Positions 11,742 to 21,686 of a stretch of 64,000 bases of DNA are shown in pieces. Made by a program: the position numbers and the translations under genes. Where the stretch lies: NCBI GenBank assembly GCA_023101885.1, contig JALPQD010000409.1, positions 1,328,610 through 1,392,609 of the forward strand, given 5' to 3'. Numbering within the stretch: the stretch's first letter is position 1; each line of letters begins with the position of its first letter. Below the pieces are notes generated by a model. It was not told the DNA's origin. It did no database searches and saw only the letters and a list, made by a program, of their open reading frames with translations. The DNA comes from Typhlomys cinereus (Eukaryota; Chordata; Mammalia; Rodentia; Platacanthomyidae).

Positions 11742-12125
11742 ACATGCCATTTTTAAATACATGTATGCATACTTATTTTTGGTAACATCTAAGGCCTTAG
11801 CTACTTATGTTCTATATCAATCACAATTGTTTTTCTATTAGATTATAAGTTTTCTTTCATTGTTTCTCACTTAATTTTAATTTTAAATGGATTGTAAACT
11901 GTTTTTTTATCAAGTATATTGTTTAAGTATTTCCTTCAACACATCTCTCAGCTATGCTCCATCAATAAGACCATGCTACAGCTGCTTATGGCCCCTGAAT
12001 ATCCAAGCCATAGTGTGCTTAGGGACATGATTTGGGCTTAAATTGCAGAGATTTGTGAAGCTTTGGTCCAGTGTACTATCTACATATCCTGATTTGTCTT
12101 CCAGAGATGAGGTCCTTCAAAGGCT

Positions 12126-12179
12126 GGTAGCCAATGACGGGTAAGATCCTGCAAGGCAGGACGACCTAAGACAGGCACA
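12126..12179 (+). promoter_or_regulatory. Putative RNA export-type element upstream of the 3' LTR
   Basis: The segment contains 'ccaatgacgggtaaga' and 'cctaagacaggcac' separated by a perfect hairpin (tcctgc, aag loop, gcagga). The same two motif halves occur twice in tandem upstream of the LTR of the unrelated-looking provirus at 18090. Position just 5' of the polypurine tract and 3' LTR is where class II rodent ERVs keep post-transcriptional export signals. The function is inferred; the shared motif and hairpin are seen directly. Confidence 0.45.
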
Positions 12180-12282
12180 GTCCATAATGCTGGATGCCCT
12201 CTGAGGCGAGGTCAACAAGGTCAGAGCAAAGAACTCTGGCTCCTGCTGGCTGTCAAAAATAAATAAATAAAAAGGATGGGTA

Positions 12283-12733
12283 TGTAGGAGAAATGGACAA
12301 TGATTGTGCCACAGAGGTCTCCATCCCACATACAGAGAGACTCCTTGGACTCCTCCCTCCTGCTAAGCATACGAATCTCGTGAGACTACAAATCTTGCGA
12401 GACAACAAATTTCACAAGACTACAAATCTCGTGAGACTGCACCTTCTCCAGAGCAAAGACAGTTGGTACTGTTAAACAGCTTGGCTGAGAGGACCAATCT
12501 GGACAGTACAACTCAAAAAAGTCTCATGCTGGGACTTATGGGATGTCAGGTGGGGTATATAAGCAGCCTGATACTTAAAATAAATGAGTTGCAAGCCTGA
12601 GAGCCTTCTTTGCCACTCCACTCGCCTGACTCCCGGAATCTGTGCTCTTGACTCCACGCCAGCTATTCCCCTCCCCCAAGGGTCTCTGTGAGCCCCTGTT
12701 ACATTGTTACATCTACACTGTTACATTGTAACA
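12283..12733 (+). repeat. 3' LTR of the 9354-12733 element
   Basis: It begins TGTAGGAG and ends GTAACA, is preceded by a purine-rich tract (aaataaataaataaaaagga), and is followed by the 6-bp duplication gaaaac. It carries four 17-bp 'caaatctcgygagacta'-type units where the 5' LTR has two. TATATAA and AATAAA occur as in the 5' LTR. Divergence from the 5' LTR is moderate, including several CpG-to-TpG or CpG-to-CpA changes, so the insertion is not recent. Confidence 0.82.
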
Positions 12734-12739
12734 GAAAAC

Positions 12740-13155
12740 AAATGTTAATGACTGAACAGCAAGTGACCAATATAGCAAAACAGCAGATATATAAGAAAAT
12801 ATCATAAATCAGCTACTTTCATTAACTTTAGCATAACATATAATTTTTCAGTATTTTGGTATGAACAGCATCAGTTACTTCGAATGTATCTGTGTATAGA
12901 TATTTGTAGCACATCCCAATAGGGCATCATCTAAGTCAATTTTGTTTCATTTATCAAATATGACAATATGTAGAGTTTTATGTATACTTTGTTTTTCTTA
13001 ATACAGGTACCATTTCATAGACTAGGCTAGTATAAAATTGTCCCTGTGCCTCTCAAGTACTGAGATAAAAACATGTATCATCAACCCTGACAAAAGATTC
13101 AATTTGTAATATCTTAGTAACTGCATTTAAATTGATTATTAATGGGAAAAAGAAT
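12740..13155. other. AT-rich background between elements
   Basis: Nothing recognisable is visible between the end of the LTR element and the start of the next L1. Confidence 0.5.
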
Positions 13156-16065
13156 AAGTTAAATATAAAGGATTATGTTAAATGGGGAAAAACTTGATGC
13201 ATTCCCACTTCAATAAGGAACTAGATAAGGCTGTCCACTCTTACCACTTCTATTCAGAATTGTACTTGAAGTCTTAGCTAGAGCCATAAGATAAAAGAGG
13301 AAGATAAAAGGCATTCAAATGACAAAGGAAGAAGTCAAGATATCTCTATTTGCAGATGACATGATTGTATACATAAGTGATCCTAAACACTGGACCAGAA
13401 AACCCCTGGAACTAATACATAATTTCAGCAGAGTGTCAGGTTACAAAATAAATGTGCAAAAATCAGTGGCCTTCTTATATACCAAGTGAAAAAAGTGAAA
13501 AAAGTCCTAAGAGAAACAATCCTATTTAGTATAGCCCTTAAAAAAATGAATTACTTTGGTAAAAATCTAATCAAAGAAGTGAGGGACCTTTACATGAAAC
13601 CTTTCAAACCCTAAAGAAAGAAATTACAGAAGACACCTGCAGGTAGAAAGATCTCTCATGCAACAGAATTAGCAGAATCAACATAATAAAAATGACCATC
13701 CTATCAAAAGCAATATACAGATTCAACACTATATCAATCGAAATCCCAGAGCAATTCTTTAAAGAAATGGACTAAATAATCTCAAAAATCACAGGGAAAC
13801 ACAAAAGGCCCAGGATAGCAGAAACAATCCTGAGTAACAAAAACACTGCTGGAGGTATCACCATACCAAATTTTAATCTATATTATAAATCCATAGTAAA
13901 AAAACAGAGTGATACTGGCTCCAAAATAGACATGTAGATCAATGGATATGGGTTAAAGACCTATATATATGCCCACATAATTATAGCCATTTTATTTTTG
14001 ACAAAGGGGCCCAAAACCTCAATGGAAAAAGAACACCATATCTGGATATCTATATGCAGAAGATTAAAACTGGACCTGTACTTGTCACCATGCACAAAAA
14101 ATAATTCCAAATGTAACAAAGACCTTAATATTATGTCAGAGAATATAAAAACCCTTGTTGAAAGAGTAGGGAACTCCCTTGAGCTGACTGGGCTAGGCCA
14201 ACAGTTCCTAAACAGAAATCCAATAGCACAGGCACTAGAACTAATACTCAACAAATGATATCTTATGAAATTAAAGAGCTTCTGTTCAGTTATAGAGAGT
14301 ATAATCCGAGGAAAAAAGCAACCCAGAGAATGGGAGAAAAATCTTCATTAACCACATATCTGATAGACCTCTATTATCCAGAGTGCACAAAAACATTAAA
14401 AAACTGAACGCCAAAAAGAAAAAAAGAAAAACTAAACACCAAGGGGATAAATAACCCAATTAAAAAAATGGGCCTCAGAACTCAGGGACAAAATTGAAAT
14501 GCCTAACAAATATCTTAAAAAATGCTCCACATCCCTACCACCTCGCCCTGGTCAGGATGGTGAAAATCCACAATACAAACAATACCAAATGCTGGAGAGG
14601 ATGTGGAGAGAAGGGAACTCTCATACATTGCTGGTGGGAATGCAGACTTATACAACCACTCTGCAGACACAGAGTGGTTATGACAATTTCTTAAAAAGTT
14701 ACGGATTGAAATGCCATATGACCCTGTAATACCACTACTGGGAATAACCCCCCATAATGCAGCAGTTCACTACAGTGACATGCCCATTCCAGCCCCATTT
14801 ACAATAGCAAAGTTATAGAATCAACCCAAATGCCCAACAGCTGATGAATGGATAATGAAAATATGATACATTTTATACAATGGAATACTACTCAGCCATA
14901 AAAAAGATGAATTAATGAAATTTTCTGGGAAATAAATGTAATTAGAAAAAATTATATTAAGTTAGATACCATACATACTCCCTAACAGATGGATCCAGTT
15001 TCAAACCAGTTAATGATATATTCAAAGGTAAATCTCTGTAATACCAACTGTAATCACAAGTTTTATAAATGGAAAGGAAGAGGAATGAGGATCTCAAAAG
15101 AAAGGGAACAGGGGAACATGCTTCAGTAGAGAAAATAGGCCACAGTCAAGTATGAGAGACATCTGGTCCAGCTCATTCTTATTTCCTTTCCTGGTCAGTT
15201 GGGACTTAACAGGTTTGATCTCACCAATGAGGGAGGGTATAGAGACTGACAGAGGGTAACCATCCTGCAGATGGGACACTGCCTTCTCAGCCCCACTGCT
15301 GTGTCCTACTCCTATACTTCCATCTACTTTTGAGTCTCTCTTACATTAAGATTTTCATTTAAGCAGTCTTTTATCTTTGTTTAAGAGACGATCTTGACAA
15401 CCAATCAGGATGTAGCCAAAGGTAGTGCAGGAAAAGCAAAACTGAAAACAACAACAAACCATAATTCAGAACATCAAAGACCCTACATTATTCACTTGGA
15501 ACTAGAACAGCCAAACCTCTCCCCATCCTAAAGCTCGGGAAAACTTGTGGAAGTGGGGGCAGCAAGATGGAAAGAGCCTAAAGATGGGAAGAAACAACAA
15601 TATGCAAGATACTGCACACAAGTTAGGTCTACAGTAGCTATGATTGAACTTTGCCTGACATGAACAATACCTGACATGGCAACGACCCTCCAATATCTAG
15701 CATAGATCACAGGGGAGAAGGCTCCAGGCAATACGATCCTTAAAGGCAAGGGATTAAAAAGTCATAATAGAGTTCCTATACTAAAGGGGAGCCCAAGAAG
15801 AGGCCCTGGGCTATTCCAATGAGTCCTGAACCCTCCCTAGTGTGGAGGACTCAGGAACTCCCACATAAAGTATGATCCAAGGGATGATGGAGGGAGGAGA
15901 GGGAGACATGGATAGAGGGGAGGGAAGGAGAAGGTAATAGGAAGGATGGCTGGGCACAGAGTTCAATTGGGAATGATGGGGAAAGGGAAGAGGGAGGGGA
16001 GAGGGAGAGTATGGGGTACCTACTGAGTTTGTATGATTAGAGAAAAATAAAATTTGGGAAGAATA
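13156..16065 (+). mobile_element. 5'-truncated L1, plus strand
   Basis: The element starts inside the RT domain of ORF2 and runs through the ORF2 C-terminus, the 3' UTR and a short A-rich end. It aligns along its length with the L1 copies at 33 kb and 52 kb. A purine-rich near-duplication (gaaaaagaa near 13146 and gaaaaaagaa near 16066) may be the target duplication but is low-complexity, so the ends are approximate. The 3' UTR purine tract at about 15880-16010 is the sense version of the G-rich L1 tract seen elsewhere. Confidence 0.85.
13200..14960 (+). pseudogene. L1 ORF2 fragment (RT core to C-terminus), broken
   Basis: In translated pieces one sees the RT active-site block with an intact FADD (codons near 13350, 'ttgcagatgacatg'), then thumb-like and C-terminal blocks including the cysteine/tryptophan region ('[18 protein letters not shown]', about 14590-14650). 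Single-base indels and stops split it into several frames, and there is no endonuclease domain. Reverse transcriptase function in target-primed integration is known for the family; this copy cannot encode it. Confidence 0.85.
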
Positions 16066-16079
16066 GAAAAAAGAACAAT

Positions 16080-17060
16080 CCCAGATATTCCTTCCCAGCT
16101 TCAAAGGAAAAAAAAGAATAAATCATACATACTAATGTGTATGATTGTTCTGCATTTGTCTTCCCTGTTCTTTTATGCTGTTGAATTTTTCTGGTTTATT
16201 TTACATTACCTTAGTATTTTAATTATTTCACCTTCTCTTCTTGGATTACATACTATTTGTAGCTTGGTTTTTGATGCTTATTTCCAGATGTACATTAGCT
16301 CTTGTTCCTTAATTAGCATTTATCTATTCCAACATTGTTTGAATCAGTAATATGCAACCAAATAACAGAGTTTAGATGATTTTTTAGAACATATCATGAT
16401 CTGAATTGACTAAGTTACAACTTTGGTTTAAATGTGTTAGCATTGTACTATAAGGATAAGGGATAATTGTATACATTCGTTTAATCAATTTTAAACAGGC
16501 AAAAGATCTACTACACAATTTGTCTTGCCTATATAACAGTAAATAGTGAAATAGACTAATTCCTTCCCAGTGTGTTTGTCTAGGTATATGCTTATTTTTC
16601 CCTTGTCAGTCTGGTGAGGAATAAGCCATGGATGTTAACTTTTGTCTTTGGAATTAAAAGTGTTTTCATTTTATTCTTTGGAATTTCATATATAAATACA
16701 ATGTTCACAACTTGTATTTCAACTTCATCTCCCCTCAGGTCATCAGTGCAAATCTTTCCAGCCTTGCACTCCCTTAATCAGCACTTAAATCATTCCAAAC
16801 AGTCTCCCTCCCATTTCCTTTTCCTTTTCATATACTGGCCACTGAAATTCCTCTGGGCTTCTCATACTAATCTGTGCCTTAATGCTTGCTGGAGCACGGT
16901 GAGACATATCATTGAGATAGGTACATCCACCTTCCATATAATCTATTTTTAGGCCAAATCTTGGACACTTTTTATAGGAATAGTCAGAGCTTCATTGAGT
17001 TCATGCATTCGTAGTCCTATCAAGTACAGAACATATGATCTGAAAGCACTTTTCCCTACC
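16080..17060. other. Background with a possible old L1 trace
   Basis: Nothing gene-like is visible. The stretch at about 16640-16930 has the composition of an old reversed L1 3' region (T/C-rich, 'acttcatctcccctcagg'), but the similarity is too weak to define ends. Confidence 0.4.
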
Positions 17061-17065
17061 CTATG

Positions 17066-17421
17066 TATCAGGGTTCGAAATGTATCCCCCACAGTCACAT
17101 GTGTTTGGCAAGGTCATGGCACCTTAAGAGGTGCAGCCTTGTTGGAGGAAGGCAGTCATAAGGGGTGGGCCTTGAGGTGGATTCGTCCCACCCACCTCCA
17201 GGAGAAGTGAGGCTTTGTTGCAAACAGTCTGCAGATCTCAGCTTCCAAGATGTCTGCGGTGACTTAGCCTCCTCCAGCTTTGGCCAGCCAGCCATGCTGC
17301 CTCTGCTTTGAGAGACTGTCCCTTCCCTCTGGAACCATAAGCTGAATAAACCTCCCTTTCTCTCTTAAGTTGATTGACTTTGAGTGTTCTCTCACAGCAA
17401 TAGTAAAGAGTAGCTGTTACA
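17066..17421 (+). repeat. LTR-like interspersed repeat, 356 bp
   Basis: This is a defined repeat unit ending 'gtagctgttaca', with 'gaataaacc' about 70 bp before the end and a 5-bp duplication (ctatg at 17061-17065 and 17422-17426). Its first 130 bp recur at 17958-18089 and its last 170 bp recur in the repeat ending at 57706. A 5-bp target duplication and a polyadenylation signal near the 3' end favour an ERVL-class solo LTR. A non-autonomous DNA transposon of the rodent URR type is the main alternative. Confidence 0.55.
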
Positions 17422-17429
17422 CTATGTTT

Positions 17430-17955
17430 TTCCATTCTTACTATCAACTCTTCCATGATGTTACCTAAGGTTTAAAATGCAATGAGTGTGGGTTATTTAG
17501 GTGTCCATTTTAGGGCTGAGCAGTTGACAGCTACTTATTCTCTTCACATTAGACAGTTATGCTTTTATAAATTACAAAGTTCCCAGCATAAAAAGATACT
17601 TCTAGGATGAGTGCAGAAGTTCCCTTATTTTATGGGTATAATAATATATGTTTATGTGTGAGTTTGGCATCATGTCTTCACAGAAAAATAGGCATTAAAT
17701 ACAATAAGAAAGTATCTAGTTATCGCCATAACATTCATGCCACTATACTTAAAGGTCACCTCATGCCAGGATGGTTGTTATTATAGTTTATAGAATTTGG
17801 AGCTGAGTAAGACTGTTGATTGTTTCTCTCCTCATATTTATTGCACTGTGAAAGTCAGCCATTATGGAGGAGTTGGGTAAAACTGTTTAAAAAATATGTT
17901 TTTTGTTATAAACTTCAATAAGCAAAAACATTACAGTATCAAAAATATACAAAGC
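17430..17955. other. AT-rich background
   Basis: No recognisable feature is visible between the two LTR-like repeats. Confidence 0.5.
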
Positions 17956-17957
17956 TC

Positions 17958-18089
17958 TTGTAATGGTTTGAAATGTGTCCCCCACAGTCTCATATGTTTG
18001 GTAAGGTCATGGTACCTTGAGAGGTGGAGCCTTGCTGGAGGAAGGCAGTCACAAGGCGTGGGCCTTGAGTTGGATTAGTCCCACCCAAC
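17958..18089 (+). repeat. Truncated copy of the 17066-type repeat
   Basis: It matches the first 130 bp of the repeat at 17066 (shared 'aaatgtgtcccccacagtc' and 'ggaggaaggcagtca' blocks) and stops exactly where the proviral LTR begins. The provirus therefore most likely integrated into it. The expected second half is not found on the far side of the provirus, which agrees with loss of the provirus 5' end. Confidence 0.6.
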
Positions 18090-18478
18090 TGCAGTACTCA
18101 GGGACCACTGCAGGTAGTGCGGCTAGGTACGACCTGACCAGCCGGGCGACCTGTGGGGCTGAGCGGGTGATGAGTGTCATGGCCCAATGAACACAACAGA
18201 GCCAGGAGGTCTGGCAAAGCAGGAACTCAACTTTATTAAACAGGGGGGTGAATTATATAAAGTGTGCAGCAAGGAGAAGGGTGAAGGGTAGTGTGATTAT
18301 GGGGTAACCGATAGGAAGTGATTAAGTGACCAGAAGGTGGTTGAATAGGTGTGACATCATCCCAGGGAAATGAAACTTTCCCATGGAGATGAGATTCAAA
18401 ACTTAAAGTCGGGTCCTGAAACTCTAGCTAGGCTCAGGAAGTTCCAGCAGGCCTCAGGTCTGGTAAAGAGGCCCAACA
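18090..18478 (-). repeat. 3' LTR of the betaretrovirus-like provirus
   Basis: Read on the minus strand, it starts TGTTGGGCC directly after a polypurine tract and ends in CA near 18090 (18109 is another possible end). A TATATAA-like box ('ttatataattc' in sense) lies near 18250 and an AATAAA near 18233. At about 389 bp it fits short class II rodent LTRs. No second copy of this LTR exists in the window, so the age cannot be read from LTR divergence. Confidence 0.72.
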
Positions 18479-18491
18479 TCTCCCCCTTCTG
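18479..18491 (-). promoter_or_regulatory. Polypurine tract of the provirus
   Basis: In the sense (minus) direction, 'cagaagggggaga' abuts the TGTTGG start of the LTR. This is the plus-strand DNA primer site in retroviral reverse transcription. Confidence 0.75.
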
Positions 18492-18530
18492 TTTTTTTAA
18501 AAAATGATCCAGGGGCCTTGAGTGATGGTG

Positions 18531-18660
18531 CCTGTCTTAGGTGTGAGAACCCCCCTCTGGAGTCTTACCCGTCATGGGAGTTTGTAACTGTGAGTGTTAC
18601 AAGTCCTGTCTTAGGTTGATCTCCGGCTGGGCCCTCACTTACCCATCTTTGGCCACCAGC
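18531..18660 (-). promoter_or_regulatory. Tandem duplicated pre-LTR motif, export-element-like
   Basis: In sense (minus) direction two units follow each other, each with a 'gggtaag' half and a 'cctaagacagg' half: unit one about 18660-18605, unit two about 18580-18531. The second unit contains 'atgacgggtaaga', identical to the single unit in the LTR element at 12126. Its location between env and the polypurine tract and its duplication suggest a constitutive RNA transport role, as in rodent class II ERVs. That role is inference. Confidence 0.45.
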
Positions 18661-18812
18661 CCTCATTTAAGTGCCTGGCTAGGCCAGACTTGGGGGTTTC
18701 ATGAGCACAGGGAGTCATCAAATAGCTCTAAGACCAAATGTTCAGAGCTGGACTCCTGAGCGGCGAGCATCTGATAGTTGATGTGGACTTGGTGGAGCTG
18801 GATAGATTCAAT

Positions 18813-19373
18813 CTATCTTCTAATAAAGCAAGTAAGAACATTAAGGCCCACACAAGGCCCAATGGCTGCAAAGAGAAGTATCATGGACACGGGACTGAGG
18901 AGGGGAGTAAGGTATGGGAGGAGGCCACCAAAGGAGGACCAAAAGGGGTGTCCCTGGAGCTCTTTCCTTCGCTGATCCAGGTCCTCCTGTAGTCTCTTTA
19001 CCTTGTCCCGTAGGATTCCTGATCTGTTAGCATAAAAACAGCATTTTTCTTGTAAAAAAAAAAGACAAATTCCTCCCTCCTTGGCAGTTAATGAATCTAG
19101 GCCCAGGCGGTTTTGGAAGACCACATCGGCAAGGGAGTCCAATTGGCCCTGGAGCTCAATGACAGTCTCAGATACCTCCTGGACATCATCAATAAGCCTA
19201 TGTGACAACTGTTGGTAAAGGCCTATTGAAGTGCCAAGGCCTGCAGTACCCGTAGCCACCCCTGCCGCAATTCTGATGCCCGCCAAAATGGGTATAATTT
19301 GTACAGCTCTCTTAGGTCGACTGGCAATGGAATCAAATGCAGGGACAGGGACTGATTTATCTCTCTTAATTTA
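18813..19373 (-). pseudogene. env: Env transmembrane subunit region (gamma-type), near-open
   Basis: In sense direction an RPKR furin-type cleavage site (about 19325) is followed by a hydrophobic, Gly/Ala-rich fusion-peptide-like stretch, a heptad-type helical region, an immunosuppressive-domain-like block ('LQNRL'-type, here QNRLGLDSLTAKEGG), a cysteine motif ending CC, and a C-terminal membrane segment (about 18890-18830). The family role is membrane fusion by the trimeric TM subunit. The cysteine spacing is C-x7-CC rather than the usual C-x6-CC because a T/A homopolymer encodes an extra Phe. The frame is open from the cleavage site to 18813; a single in-frame TAA at 19371-19373 separates it from the SU C-terminal frame. 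The cytoplasmic tail is short. Confidence 0.72.
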
Positions 19374-20477
19374 ATCAATGTCAGGGGTCAATATTGCTAA
19401 TACACAAAACCCCGTCCAATTGACTGGAAGCAATCGGTGGGCTTCACTAAAGCCACAGACAAAAACATGTCCAGGTGGGAAGCACACTGGGGAGGTGGGG
19501 TACTTGATGGTTGAATTGGTGGGACAAAGGGAGGAGTCAGCATAACCAAGATTAATGCCTGTAGCATTCTTAGAACTAGGAAGAGCCTCCAGGCAATAGG
19601 GGAGATTGGCTCCCGTAGGTATAAGCTGTACTGAGAAGGGGCGGGAGAAGCTGCATCCCTCAGTAGTATAATTTAGGGTCCCATTATAGGGTAACAGTAG
19701 AGCTAAAGGATGTGGGGGGTCCCTGTGCAAGACAAATCCAACAATCCTCAGCTATTGAAGGAGCAGAAGTATTCAGAAGATTAAATGCAAGTTCTAAAAG
19801 AGCTTCTGTGGGAGGGTCTAGGAGCAAGTCCCCCTTCCTTTCTGGGAAAACAAGGGGATGATATCAAAGGCGTGGGTGAAGGGCACGGGCTATCTCCTCA
19901 AGCTTATCTTCAACTATTACCTTTGCCAACTGGTCCTGAACTCCCCCTCATCAGACACTCCCAATAGGTCTGTAACCTCCCAGCACATGTCTTGTCCTCC
20001 CGGAACATCCGGGCATTGGGCTTGTTTGTTTGTGTATGTACTGGAGGTGAAGGGCCCCTGAACCCCATTACTCTTTGCAATCCAAAATGTCTTATCACCT
20101 AGTTGGCATTGAGAGGCTTGGTAATAGCAGACCGCATGAACAGCTTTGTAGGTGGTTTTACATGCCCCAGGAGGGCAGGGTCCAGGTTGCCCATCAACTG
20201 GTTTAATTATACTGGGCTTTTTCCAACATACCCATTATTGTTTTCCCAATCCAGTCTCCTGTTTAGGAGTGAAACTCCCTGCTATTTTTTGCCCACAGTC
20301 CACAGTGCTAGAGAGAAGCCCATCAGTAGGGAGGATATTGAAGGATTCCCCTTTGCAGTTGCAGGGTTTACCCATCTGTCGTTCAATGATGATTCGGGCA
20401 TCCTGTGGACCTCTGAATCCTCCTCTCAATGGCCAGAAGATCACCGTCAGGTAGAAGAAGATCAATGGAGTCTTCAT
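19371..20477 (-). pseudogene. env: Env surface subunit region, broken
   Basis: In sense direction a start at 20477 gives a hydrophobic signal peptide (residues 2-15), then a Cys-containing block (PCNCKGE). This frame stops at about 20235. Other frames carry the middle portion, and a 119-codon piece (19730-19371) holds the C-terminal SU with several NxT/NxS glycosylation sites and Cys residues. The receptor-binding subunit is known to precede TM in the same precursor. Multiple frameshifts and stops make SU non-coding. The env start sits about 140 bp after the integrase end, an ordinary retroviral arrangement. Confidence 0.65.
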
Positions 20478-20613
20478 GCTTCTCTGTGGAGAGAGAAGAA
20501 AGAAAATCCTCAGGGGGATTCGACTCCCTGGGAAGGTTTTTATCCTCTCCCTCTGTCAATGGAGGAAGGTATGTGATGTCCCGAACAGAGATCCAGATAG
20601 GCCTTTTTTCACT

Positions 20614-20794
20614 TTAGGGGAACACGCATCCGAATCCTCTCCCCGCAGTGATGAAGAGGTCTGGACCCCTCCATTCCCTGGTAAGGGGGTCCTTCCAGCG
20701 AACCTGGATGGATTTGTATGAGATCCTAGAAGCCCAGTGCCTCTGGAATGGTGTTTCTAAATCTGTTTTAGTCAAATTTAAAATATTAAGCATT
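20614..20794 (-). pseudogene. pol: Integrase C-terminal domain fragment
   Basis: The sense strand encodes 'VRWKDPLTREWRGPD' followed by a GRG-type block and 'CVFP', which is the DNA-binding C-terminal domain pattern of betaretroviral integrases. It is separated from the integrase core by the retrocopy at 20810-21270 and the SINE at 21353-21672. The first part of the displayed frame extends through the insertion target site. Confidence 0.72.
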
Positions 20795-20809
20795 AACAAA
20801 GTCTTCTTC

Positions 20810-21270
20810 TAAATGGATGGATAATTAATAGATGATAAATTTCTGGATAATAGATAGGTAGATAGACAATATATATGACAGATTTTAGATGATATGTAGT
20901 TATAGATAATGCAGATAAAGATAGATGTAGATGATATTGATATAAATATTTATTTTCACTAACCTTACTACTTTCTCTAAAATACTCAGAATCAATTATT
21001 TTCTGTATAAAAAAAAGACCATGATATATTGGAAAGAACTATGTGCTTTTCTACTTAGTGCAAATTAACCATTGATTTTTACATTATTGGATTATCAGGT
21101 TTCTGCTCTTTTAATGTGTATAATAAATTAGTTTCCCATCAGTTTATGCTTAAGACTTAAAGTGTCAGCAAATGGATGTTGATTGAAAGTATTTTGACAG
21201 GAGATGAAAGACAAATTAAGCAAATAAAAAATCAGAAAACTTCAAAAAACAAACAAACAAACAATAAAAA
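20810..21270 (+). mobile_element. Retrocopy of an unidentified transcript with target duplication
   Basis: A 461-bp AT-rich sequence ends in an A-rich tail (about 21236-21270) with AATAAA near 21222. It is bracketed by a perfect 15-bp duplication (aacaaagtcttcttc at 20795-20809 and 21271-21285). These are the marks of L1-mediated retroposition, and the flanks belong to the provirus integrase. The body has GATA-like runs (20830-20930) but no L1, SINE or coding signature. It may be a processed non-coding RNA, an mRNA 3' UTR, or an orphan 3' transduction from an L1. Confidence 0.78.
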
Positions 21271-21352
21271 AACAAAGTCTTCTTCAGCTGATCATGGGGG
21301 GGGGAGAGACTCCCCCTTTTGTTTTTGTAATTGGGCCTTAAGAGTGATTTTT

Positions 21353-21672
21353 GGGCTGGAGAGGTGGCTCAGGGGTTAAGCCTCTGCCTTGCAGGCGGAA
21401 GGTCCTGAGTTCATATCCCAGATCCCACGTATAGACGCCAGGCGGAAGCGGGGGCGGCCTGCGCTTCTGGTCCTGGTAGGGAGGAGCCTGTGAATCCCGG
21501 GGCAGAGTAAATAAGAAGGAGGTGGAGGCGTCCATGGTGGTTCCCGAATTTGGCTGTGGTTCTACACACACAGACACACACACACACACACACGCACGCA
21601 CATACATACCCACACACGCACAATTGAATAAATAATAATAAAAAAAATTAAAAAAAAATATATATATATAAA
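21353..21672 (+). mobile_element. Young tRNA-derived SINE in the provirus integrase
   Basis: A full sense-strand copy: head gggctggagaggtggctcag, B-box region, GC-rich body, (CA)n tract at 21565-21615, 'caattgaataaataat' and an A-rich tail with a TA run. The flanks aagagtgattttt (21340-21352) and aagagtttgatttt (21673-21686) are an imperfect target duplication. Integrase coding sequence continues on both sides ('AIIERQN' right, 'LQKQKGG' left in sense), confirming insertion. Confidence 0.9.
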
Positions 21673-21686
21673 AAGAGTTTGATTTT

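Larger units (their letters stand above)
9354..12733 (+). mobile_element. Complete non-coding LTR retrotransposon, class II ERV-like
   Basis: Two closely similar LTRs (9354-9769 and 12283-12733) flank a 2.5-kb internal region, and a perfect 6-bp target duplication (gaaaac at 9348-9353 and 12734-12739) brackets the whole. Six-base duplications are characteristic of class II (ERVK) integrases. The internal region holds a leader, a nested SINE, AT-rich sequence with no gag or pol frame, a pyrimidine-rich minisatellite, and a pre-LTR segment with an 'atgacgggtaaga ... cctaagacaggcac' motif shared with the provirus at 18090. It must have been mobilised in trans by an autonomous relative, in the manner of mouse ETn. 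Related sequence occurs at about 27060-27330. Confidence 0.8.
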
